DNA from: Bdellovibrionales bacterium
Lineage (GTDB): Bacteria; Bdellovibrionota; Bacteriovoracia; Bacteriovoracales; Bacteriovoracaceae
Direction: 5' to 3'
NCBI GenBank assembly: GCA_030633015.1
Contig: DAOVTR010000102.1
Span: 1 to 6,212 of the forward strand
Length of the DNA stretch: 6,212 nucleotides
The position numbers and the translations under genes are program-made. A model generated the notes under the pieces. The model worked only from the letters and a program-made list of their open reading frames with translations. It had not been told where the DNA came from and made no database searches. Positions 1-6,068 of the stretch are shown here, piece after piece (position 1 is the stretch's first letter; every line of letters starts with the position of its first letter).

Positions 1-1
1 A

Positions 2-229
2 AACCCATCGGGAACAGGCTTTCCAAGGGGTCTTTCAGCTCAACAAATCTCACAAATAGCTGCACTTTTTATTTTATCAGAAGAATTCGTTAATATTGTT
101 TATGGAAAAACACTAACAAATGATCTAATAGATGAAGTAAAAATAAAAATAAAAAGTAAATATAATAAGGGCAATTACAAGGCTCCATTGGAAGCATTTC
201 AGGAATTTATAAACGAATCAGTTCGTTGA
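2..229 (+). CDS. C-terminal fragment of an HD-GYP-like phosphodiesterase (5' end outside window)
   Basis: An open frame enters from the left edge and ends at TGA 227-229, leaving 75 residues. The first visible residues read NPSGTGFPRGL. This matches the GYP signature of HD-GYP domains (usually GxGYPxGL), with Phe in place of the Tyr. A helix follows (AALFILSEEFVNIVYG), as expected for the segment after the GYP loop, and then a short Lys-rich tail. HD-GYP proteins hydrolyse cyclic-di-GMP in the cytoplasm. The HD metal ligands lie upstream of the window, so catalytic competence and any N-terminal receiver or sensor domain cannot be judged. The gene ends 16 bases before cheD on the same strand, so the two are probably co-transcribed. 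The family call rests on one short motif; another HD-superfamily protein is possible. Confidence 0.6.
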   Translation, partial: NPSGTGFPRGLSAQQISQIAALFILSEEFVNIVYGKTLTNDLIDEVKIKIKSKYNKGNYKAPLEAFQEFINESVR

Positions 230-233
230 TTTC

Positions 234-239
234 AAAGGT
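234..239 (+). promoter_or_regulatory. Ribosome binding site of cheD, supporting the TTG start
   Basis: AAAGGT lies 6 bases upstream of the TTG at 246. No ATG or GTG with comparable spacing opens this frame near the conserved start of CheD, so this site decides the start codon. Confidence 0.6.
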
Positions 240-245
240 AATATT

Positions 246-782
246 TTGGTTCGCAAGGTATTTGATTCAAAAATTAATAAAGATGTTGTAACTATTGGAC
301 AAGGAGAGTGTGTTGTTACAAATGCAGGTGAAATTATGTCATCATCTCTTGGGTCATGCGTTTCGGTTTGTTTGATTGATTTATCTAATAATGTAGGCGG
401 GATGAATCACTATATGTTACCAGAGCCATTCATTGATGATAAAGACGAAGTTTTTTCACAAAATAAATATGGTATTAGTTCAATGGATAGTTTGGTTGAA
501 CAGTGTTTAAGTCTTGGAGCGAAGATAGATCGAATTAGCGCAAAAATTTTTGGCGGTGCTAAAATGCTGATCAAACCTGAGAATTCTAGTGAAATCTTAG
601 ATGTGGGTAGTCAAAATATTAAATTTGCAAAAGAATATTTATCTGAAAAAGAGATTGTTATTATCGGACAAGACGTTTTAAGTAATTATGCAAGAAAAAT
701 TTATTTTAACACTTTGACTGGTGACGTTACTCTTTACAAAATATCTACTAACGGAACTGTTGGGCGTCCTCAGCAGTTTTAA
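246..782 (+). CDS. cheD: CheD, chemoreceptor glutamine deamidase
   Basis: This 178-residue protein has the usual CheD length. CheD proteins deamidate specific glutamines of methyl-accepting chemoreceptors in the cytoplasm and, in some bacteria, interact with CheC. The cysteine-hydrolase signature is clear: LGSCVSVCL places the nucleophile at Cys38, and GGMNHYMLP gives the catalytic His55. The third residue, Thr in characterised CheD (six residues before the Cys), is Ser32 here. The family motif KIFGGAKM is present at about residues 100-107. The C-terminal block (RKIYFNTLTGDVTLY) is recognisable, but the usual Gly-Gly before it is replaced by LSNYA. Translation starts at a TTG preceded by AAAGGT. 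It follows the HD-GYP-like gene by 16 bases. No other chemotaxis gene is visible, so its receptors are encoded elsewhere. The family assignment is firm; activity is inferred. Confidence 0.93.
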   Translation: MVRKVFDSKINKDVVTIGQGECVVTNAGEIMSSSLGSCVSVCLIDLSNNVGGMNHYMLPEPFIDDKDEVFSQNKYGISSMDSLVEQCLSLGAKIDRISAKIFGGAKMLIKPENSSEILDVGSQNIKFAKEYLSEKEIVIIGQDVLSNYARKIYFNTLTGDVTLYKISTNGTVGRPQQF

Positions 783-849
783 ATGGAATTTATTACCGTC
801 ATTATTTATATCTTCGTATCAAGTATCATATAAGTTGCACTAATTTATA

Positions 850-854
850 GGGAG
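850..854 (+). promoter_or_regulatory. Ribosome binding site of the S8 protease
   Basis: GGGAG ends 6 bases before the ATG at 861, which places the start directly at the signal peptide. The 78-base gap after cheD shows no convincing terminator or promoter. A TATAAG at 829-834 has no good -35 partner. Confidence 0.6.
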
Positions 855-860
855 TTTTTA

Positions 861-2516
861 ATGGTAAACAAATTCATTATTTTTATTGTTTTGATTTTGA
901 TGACGATGTCTACGATGGCAAAAGAGTATCCGTTTGTTGATAACGAAATTTTAGTTAAACTTAAGGTCGGAAGTTCTTCTGCTTCATTTTTTGCAAATAA
1001 ACAATTGGATATAAATTTAAAAAATGAAATTTCCCTGAGTTATGGAAAACTTTATGTTGTTAAAAATAATAGTAAAAAAGATATTTTTGAAATAATTAAG
1101 GATCTGAAAAATAATCCACTAGTTCAGTATGCTGAGCCTAATTATATATTTTCGATACCTAAAAAGATAAAAAATAATATTAATAATAAAAAGATGCTTG
1201 TAGAGGGAAATTATTTTCCTAACGATCCGAAGTTTAGCAGTTTATGGGGCTTTTATAATACAGATAATCCTGGAGTAGATATTAATATTATCAAAGCATG
1301 GAATATTTCCAGGGGTAGTAATGACGTTACTGTTGGAGTAATTGATACTGGAATTGATTATAATCATATTGATTTAAAAGATAATATTTGGACTAATACA
1401 GTTGAGTTAAATGGTGAAGTGGGTGTTGATGACGATGGCAATGGATATATTGATGATATTCATGGGTATGATTTTGTTAATGATGATGGTGATCCAATGG
1501 ATGGAAGTGGGCATGGAAGTCATTGTGCTGGAGTTATCGGGGCAGTTCATAATAATGGAGAGGGGATTGCTGGAATTAATCAGCATATAAAGATAGTTGC
1601 GTTAAAGTTTTTGTCTGATGGTGGATATGGCAGTACAGAAGATGCGATTAAGGCAATTGATTATGCTTCTAAAATGAGAATTGATGTTCTGTCGAATGCA
1701 TGGGGAGGTGGACCTCAGGCTGAATCTTTGAAGGAAGCAATTGAAGCCGCGTCTCAAAATGGAGTATTATTTGTTGCAGCAGCAGGTAATTCTGCTGGTA
1801 ATAATGATGATTATCCTCATTATCCTTCTAGTTATGATACTGAAAACATAATATCAGTAGCTGCTCATACTAGCGCGGATAGGCTTGCAAGTTTTTCATG
1901 TTATGGACGAAAGTCTGTTGATATAACTGCTCCAGGACAGAATATTTTATCTACAATGCCAGATAATTCATATGCAACTATGTCTGGAACTTCAATGGCC
2001 ACTCCTCATGTGGCAGGAGCATTAGCTCTTTTGATTTCATATACAGGGCGAATGTCTCATGACAAAATTAAAAAAAGATTATTCACAACCTCTCAGCCAG
2101 TTCGTGCCTATAGGGCCAAAACCTATTCTGGCGGTCGGTTAAATGTTTATAATTTATTATCAAATTTCATACCAGATCGTCCCAATATAGACGATGCTGA
2201 TTGGGTCAGTGTTAGTTTTGATGTGCCTTTTGAAAGTAGCCACCCATATAAGGCAAATGAGAATCTAATAAAGGTAATTAGGATACCTGGAGCTAAATAT
2301 ATTAGAGTAGTTATTGATAAATATGAAACAGAGTTGAAATATGATTATATTAAAATTATAGATGCTAGTGATGAAGAGATTGAAAAAATATCAGGAGCCG
2401 GAACTCAATTTACTACAGATTTTACTGAAGGTGATTATATTAAAATTGACTTTAGATCAGATTCAACTCAGCACATGTGGGGATTTAAGATAACCAAAGT
2501 AGAAGTAGTTTATTAG
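861..2516 (+). CDS. Exported subtilisin-like serine protease (peptidase S8) with CUB-like C-terminal domain
   Basis: A 551-residue secreted endopeptidase. Residues 1-20 form a signal peptide (Lys, hydrophobic core, likely cleavage after STMA). Residues about 26-100 resemble an inhibitory propeptide of the I9/fervidolysin type (NEILVKLKVG ... VQYAEPNYIF), normally removed on maturation. The catalytic domain spans about 120-435. It has Asp162 in VIDTGID, His218 in GHGSHCAG, the oxyanion-hole Asn310 in AAAGN and Ser378 in GTSMATPHVAG, so the triad is complete. An Asp-rich insert (about 189-214) just before the His motif is typical of this S8 subgroup and may bind calcium. Residues about 447-551 look like a CUB-type beta-sandwich (ESSHPY, PGAKYIRV, YETELKYDYIKI, GDYIKIDFRSD, GF), often a binding module. 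Cys222 and Cys347 are the only cysteines in the mature protein. The gene ends exactly where the converging regulator gene ends. The substrate is unknown; nutrition or prey degradation are inferences. Confidence 0.93.
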   Translation: MVNKFIIFIVLILMTMSTMAKEYPFVDNEILVKLKVGSSSASFFANKQLDINLKNEISLSYGKLYVVKNNSKKDIFEIIKDLKNNPLVQYAEPNYIFSIPKKIKNNINNKKMLVEGNYFPNDPKFSSLWGFYNTDNPGVDINIIKAWNISRGSNDVTVGVIDTGIDYNHIDLKDNIWTNTVELNGEVGVDDDGNGYIDDIHGYDFVNDDGDPMDGSGHGSHCAGVIGAVHNNGEGIAGINQHIKIVALKFLSDGGYGSTEDAIKAIDYASKMRIDVLSNAWGGGPQAESLKEAIEAASQNGVLFVAAAGNSAGNNDDYPHYPSSYDTENIISVAAHTSADRLASFSCYGRKSVDITAPGQNILSTMPDNSYATMSGTSMATPHVAGALALLISYTGRMSHDKIKKRLFTTSQPVRAYRAKTYSGGRLNVYNLLSNFIPDRPNIDDADWVSVSFDVPFESSHPYKANENLIKVIRIPGAKYIRVVIDKYETELKYDYIKIIDASDEEIEKISGAGTQFTTDFTEGDYIKIDFRSDSTQHMWGFKITKVEVVY

Positions 2517-4307
2517 TTATAGATAAAACAGATGAAAGGAAGGGTGTTTAATGCTTTTTGTAGCCTTTATGTCTACATTAAATAGAGCGATAACTTCAGT
2601 CATTGTGTTAGGATTTATATTAAAAACTACAAGATCTGCTATTTCTATAATTTGATATATTCCTCGACCTCCTCCGCCTTTTTTATGATTTAGTTCTCCG
2701 GCCAAACCACTATAGCAGCTATCAAGATACTGTAAGATAGTCTCTCTTTTTAAGGCGCCAAAAGGGTCTTGTACTGAGACTGCTGCAATCATACCATCAC
2801 ATGCAAATCTAAAAGATCCATAATGTTTTTTTTGGAGGGTGACTGGAACTGTTCTTGGTAGGTGATTATATAGAGCATTCCCTTGTTCATCAACGGGGGC
2901 ATCATAAATAATATTCATTAAAAGTTCTTCTGCTACAAGTTCACATTTTTCTATTACTGTATTTCTTAGACCGAGTTGTTTAAAATGATTTTGTAATTTT
3001 GCAATTAATTCTTTTCTTTGTTTGCTTTCTTTTACAGCGAAATCTTCAACTTCAACTCCCCAGCTTAGATATTTTTCTAATCCAAAAAGATCTTTTTCTA
3101 TTAGTTTTGATATTGTTGTGGAAATATTTTTTATGGTGAAAGTTCTGTCATTTTCATTTTTAGAAACAACATTTAATAGGAAATCATTTGCTTTTAAATT
3201 ATTTAAATATGTAGGGATGCTATCGGAGGTTATAAGGACAAATTGCATAAGAGGATTTTTTTTATATCCATAGATGGCCGCGGAGATAGATTTTGTTTCT
3301 GTAAGCAATATATCATACTTGTTAATATCGAGATATTGCTTAGCCTGCTCTTCGTCATTAGCAAGATCTAGAGTGACTCCTGTCCCTCCCAAGGCTAGTT
3401 TTGCAATCGTTCTTTGTTTTTTATTACTTTCAATTAGAAGTACTCTTTGATCTCGAAGTGCTTTCTGGGAGGAGAATAGTTCATTTATTGGTTTTAATTG
3501 AGCAATTGCATTATCAATTGCCTCTTTGATTGGTCTTAGTTTAGTCTGTGAATCAATATTTACTTTTGTTTTAAGACTCTCTTTTAAACCGAGGAGATGA
3601 TTGTTATATAATTTATCAAGCATGGATATGGTTATATTTCTATTGTTATAGAGTTCTTCTAATTTCTTTTGATTAATAATTAGAGCAGTATTTTTATTTT
3701 CTAACTCTGCATGTGATTTTATTAGTTCTTTGGTTTTTGTTTCCAGATCTTGAGTTCTTGTTTTTATTTTATTTTCTAAATCTGTATTAGCTTCTTCAAG
3801 CTCTTGTTGAGTAATTGTTAGCTGTTTGTTCATTTTTTCAAAAAGCTTTGCTTTCTCGTTTGTATTATTTAATTTTTTAGATAATATTTTTGAAAAAACT
3901 TTATATAAGTCAGCATTAAGTTTATCAGTTTTACTATTACCACCTTTTTTAAGTTGATCGTAATCAAAAACATATAATTCACTAGTAGATTCGGTTGTGA
4001 CTGTGGCACTACAAGGGTATCCAGTAATTAGTCCCATTTCTCCGAGTAAATCGCCCTGATCTTTCAGAGTTGCAATTAGTTGGTTGTTTATTGTTATGCT
4101 AACACTACCACTAATAAGAAAATATAGTTTATAGTTATATTTACCTTCCGACATTATAGTAATATTGGGCCCAAGCGTTTCTTTTTTGCCTAGAGTGGAA
4201 TAAGTATCAATAAAATTAGAAGTAAAATCTTGATTTATATTGCCATATATAATTTCACTGTCGGTAAGCTCATTTGGGGCTGAATATATTTTTTTAGAAT
4301 CTTTCAT
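2517..4307 (-). CDS. Cyclic-nucleotide-binding / coiled-coil / pseudo-receiver / RsbW-like ATPase regulator
   Basis: A 596-residue cytoplasmic protein with no signal peptide or membrane segment. Residues about 28-140 form a CRP-type cyclic-nucleotide-binding fold (LYFLISGSVSI, GDLLGEMGLI, PCSATV). The phosphate-contacting Arg of the usual PRSATV motif is Cys99. Residues about 150-230 are a long Glu/Lys/Asn/Leu-rich coiled coil, suggesting dimerisation. Residues about 287-405 resemble a response-regulator receiver (RVLLIESN, YDILLTET, VLITSDS), but the phospho-acceptor Asp is Glu337 and the acidic pair is Glu-Ser. Residues about 425-580 match an RsbW/SpoIIAB-type GHKL ATPase: N-box EELLMN with Asn465, a weak G1 box (DPFG, Asp514) and a strong Gly-rich G2 box (KGGGGRGIYQI). 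Such domains act as serine kinases or anti-sigma factors, so this may be a partner-switching regulator; its partner is not in the window. The ATG has no Shine-Dalgarno sequence. The stop abuts that of the protease gene. Confidence 0.8.
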   Translation of the reverse strand: MKDSKKIYSAPNELTDSEIIYGNINQDFTSNFIDTYSTLGKKETLGPNITIMSEGKYNYKLYFLISGSVSITINNQLIATLKDQGDLLGEMGLITGYPCSATVTTESTSELYVFDYDQLKKGGNSKTDKLNADLYKVFSKILSKKLNNTNEKAKLFEKMNKQLTITQQELEEANTDLENKIKTRTQDLETKTKELIKSHAELENKNTALIINQKKLEELYNNRNITISMLDKLYNNHLLGLKESLKTKVNIDSQTKLRPIKEAIDNAIAQLKPINELFSSQKALRDQRVLLIESNKKQRTIAKLALGGTGVTLDLANDEEQAKQYLDINKYDILLTETKSISAAIYGYKKNPLMQFVLITSDSIPTYLNNLKANDFLLNVVSKNENDRTFTIKNISTTISKLIEKDLFGLEKYLSWGVEVEDFAVKESKQRKELIAKLQNHFKQLGLRNTVIEKCELVAEELLMNIIYDAPVDEQGNALYNHLPRTVPVTLQKKHYGSFRFACDGMIAAVSVQDPFGALKRETILQYLDSCYSGLAGELNHKKGGGGRGIYQIIEIADLVVFNINPNTMTEVIALFNVDIKATKSIKHPSFHLFYL

Positions 4308-4318
4308 ATGTATGTCTA

Positions 4319-4347
4319 ATTATCGGTAAGAAATAGAAATTATTGAA
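4319..4347 (-). promoter_or_regulatory. Candidate promoter of the regulator gene, giving a near-leaderless transcript
   Basis: On the minus strand, TTCAAT (4347-4342) and GATAAT (4324-4319) are separated by 17 bases, a sigma-70-like layout with a good -10 and a weak -35. Transcription would begin about 5 bases before the ATG at 4307. That fits the absence of any Shine-Dalgarno sequence there. It occupies most of the 44-base gap to the upstream gene. Confidence 0.4.
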
Positions 4348-4351
4348 ATAT

Positions 4352-5926
4352 TTATAGTAGCTGGGTTACTGCTCTTAAGCAGTTGTGGGCAGACGTTCGA
4401 AGCTTGACTTGCTCTGTTTTTACAATATTGCCAAATTCACTCCATTGTTTTTGCTCATAATTATAAGGGGATGGGAAGCTGTAGGTCTTTGAAATAAAAG
4501 TTGTTATGAAAGAGTGGTAAAGATCTATATATGCATGTTTAGAATCTTTAAGAGTTTGGCTACTTATTAATGGTGCTAGATTATCGAAGAGATTTGGTGG
4601 TAGTGATTGACCTCTTGAGAGTAGTTCTTTTTCAAGAAATAGACGAGCACTTTTGTTATTTAAATTTTGAAAAGGTCTAATTGATTTGAAAGTTCTAAGA
4701 AACGATGCAGGTTCAAGTTTGTTGTCATATAGTTGTGATAAAAAATCATTAAAAAGTTCTTTTAATAATTGTTGGTTTAGATTTTGTCGAAGTAATTTGT
4801 TGTTTACAAGATCGTCATTACTGATGGTTTCTAGTTTTTTAAAAAGTGTTAATGAAATTTTGTTTTTTAATTTTTTGTAATGATAGACGTCAGGATGAAA
4901 ATAGCTAACTAAAAACTTGTCTTTGTCAGTAGTCGATTTGTAATTAACTTCTAAATATGGATTATCCATTAGGGTATTAAGTTGTTCTAGACTAACAATA
5001 AGTTTATTATTTGAGTTTTTGTTCTCACTTCTAAATTCTAGATCTTTTCCGGAGAGTTCATGGAAAATTTTATTAAAATCATTATTCATGATGTTTGTGA
5101 CCCATTGAGCTTTATTTTCACTTTCTATGCCCCAAGGAGAGTTATAGCTTTTTTGAGTAATATTATCTAAAAGAAACTGTCTCAATTTTTTAAATTTCTT
5201 AAAATCTTGATTATTAAATAATTCTTCAGGACTATGAATTGTTTTAATTAGAGAAAATCCATCGAGGTAATATGTGAGATGATATAAGTTTTCAAAATAT
5301 TTACCGTGATCATTTAACTCACCAATTTTTTTAAACGCATTGTGAACAATATTAAGATTTTCAGTTTTATGGTGTATGAAATCAGGGTGTGCTCCGTAAA
5401 ATCCACCATATTCAATGTTAGCTATAACCTGAGGATCGTTAGTAATCCACCATCCTTCTGATTCAGATATATTTCTAATGAATGGAATTATTTCTCCTAG
5501 TTTAGTTATCTGTTTTTCTTTAAGATCTCTTTTTATAATGGATGCTATAATTTTGCGGTTATAGATATAGGTGCCTTTTTTAATTTTTAAAGCAGTTGAA
5601 AAACTATTAAATGCTCTTGAGGATTCAAATTCTTCAGCAAAATATAGACCTGCACCATATGCTTGATTTTTATGGGTTGTAATATTTAATTGATCCATCT
5701 CTTTTTGGTAAATTTTGCTTTGAGAAACTCTGCGAATACCAATTTCTTCAGTAGTTGAATGAAAAAAAATTCTATCCTCTTCTAACCTTGGAAGTCTTTG
5801 TTTAATCTCTTCGACTTGCTCGGAGGTGATATAGATGCCTAAATCAAGCTTGTATTTATCTTCTCCATAAGTCTGTGAAAGATTAAAAAGCACAAAAAAT
5901 ATAATCAGATATCTTCTTGTTTTCAC
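4352..5926 (-). CDS. Exported protein with PARP-like ADP-ribosyltransferase-fold N-terminal domain; C-terminal part unknown
   Basis: A 524-residue protein that begins with a signal peptide (MKTRRYLIIFFVLFNLSQTYG, probable cleavage after Gly21), so it acts outside the cytoplasm. There is no lipobox Cys. Residues about 50-175 resemble the ADP-ribosyltransferase fold of the H-Y-E (PARP/diphtheria-toxin) class. RIFFHST gives His56 on the first strand, and AYGAGLYFAEEFESSRAF (90-107) matches the conserved YGxGIYFA...S..A block with Tyr95. A segment WITNDPQVIANIEY (160-173) resembles the last core strand of PARPs, but the position of the catalytic Glu looks like Trp159, so the third residue is unclear. 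If active, it would transfer ADP-ribose from NAD to a target. Residues about 180-524 are charged, mostly helical-looking and unrecognised. Translation starts at GTG 5926-5924, preceded by AAGGGG. The fold call is a motif reading and may describe a non-enzymatic relative. Confidence 0.6.
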   Translation of the reverse strand: MKTRRYLIIFFVLFNLSQTYGEDKYKLDLGIYITSEQVEEIKQRLPRLEEDRIFFHSTTEEIGIRRVSQSKIYQKEMDQLNITTHKNQAYGAGLYFAEEFESSRAFNSFSTALKIKKGTYIYNRKIIASIIKRDLKEKQITKLGEIIPFIRNISESEGWWITNDPQVIANIEYGGFYGAHPDFIHHKTENLNIVHNAFKKIGELNDHGKYFENLYHLTYYLDGFSLIKTIHSPEELFNNQDFKKFKKLRQFLLDNITQKSYNSPWGIESENKAQWVTNIMNNDFNKIFHELSGKDLEFRSENKNSNNKLIVSLEQLNTLMDNPYLEVNYKSTTDKDKFLVSYFHPDVYHYKKLKNKISLTLFKKLETISNDDLVNNKLLRQNLNQQLLKELFNDFLSQLYDNKLEPASFLRTFKSIRPFQNLNNKSARLFLEKELLSRGQSLPPNLFDNLAPLISSQTLKDSKHAYIDLYHSFITTFISKTYSFPSPYNYEQKQWSEFGNIVKTEQVKLRTSAHNCLRAVTQLL

Positions 5927-5930
5927 GTAA

Positions 5931-5936
5931 CCCCTT
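5931..5936 (-). promoter_or_regulatory. Ribosome binding site deciding the GTG start of the ART-like gene
   Basis: On the minus strand AAGGGG is followed by four bases and then GTG (5926-5924). The next in-frame Met is residue 77, past the signal peptide and the first ART strand, so GTG is the only sensible start. Confidence 0.6.
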
Positions 5937-6000
5937 GAAATGACAGTGGCTTGCGCACCATGTTAGCATGTTTTTAGGGTATATTCTTCTAATTTATAGC

Positions 6001-6006
6001 ATTATA
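6001..6006 (-). promoter_or_regulatory. Candidate -10 element for the ART-like gene
   Basis: The minus strand reads TATAAT here, about 75 bases upstream of the GTG start. No good -35 hexamer is found 16-18 bases further upstream, so only the -10 is supported. In AT-rich DNA a chance match is possible. Confidence 0.3.
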
Positions 6007-6026
6007 GAATTTTTTACATAACAATT

Positions 6027-6032
6027 TATAAT
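6027..6032 (+). promoter_or_regulatory. Candidate -10 element for the TIGR03546-like gene
   Basis: A perfect TATAAT lies about 36 bases before the GTG at 6069, predicting a leader of about 30 bases that carries the ribosome binding site. The -35 region is weak. A TTTACA at 6013-6018 is too close to pair with it but could serve a second start site. Confidence 0.35.
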
Positions 6033-6056
6033 ATTTAATTATTACAAATATTTAAG

Positions 6057-6062
6057 AAGGGG
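6057..6062 (+). promoter_or_regulatory. Ribosome binding site deciding the GTG start of the TIGR03546-like gene
   Basis: AAGGGG sits 6 bases upstream of GTG 6069-6071. It is the same core sequence as that used by the divergent ART-like gene, and it supports a GTG start at the usual N-terminus of the family. Confidence 0.6.
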
Positions 6063-6068
6063 CAGCTC

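Noticed and set aside
783..833. 16-residue hydrophobic open frame (MEFITVIIYIFVSSII) starting right after the cheD stop
   Set aside because: TAAATG coupling is possible, but there is no ribosome binding site of its own, and such short hydrophobic frames are expected by chance in AT-rich DNA.
829..834. TATAAG as a -10 for the protease gene
   Set aside because: No recognisable -35 hexamer lies 16-18 bases upstream. The site cannot be told from background AT richness.
1427..1502. Asp-rich repeat-like stretch in the protease as a possible EF-hand or dockerin module
   Set aside because: The position-12 acidic residue of an EF-hand loop is missing, and this insert is common just before the His motif in this S8 subgroup.
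3022..3273. 83-codon open frame on the plus strand inside the regulator gene
   Set aside because: It is antisense to the well-supported coding sequence, has no family resemblance, and its Ser/Phe-rich composition is what the complement of a Lys/Glu/Asn-rich protein gives.
4686..4880. 64-codon plus-strand open frame inside the ART-like gene
   Set aside because: It is an antisense shadow of the longer gene, with Ser/Leu/Phe-rich low-complexity content and no supporting context.
5951..5972. CATG-TTAG-CATG symmetry as an operator or terminator
   Set aside because: The stem is only 4 bases, each half is self-palindromic, and no T-run or second copy supports a function.
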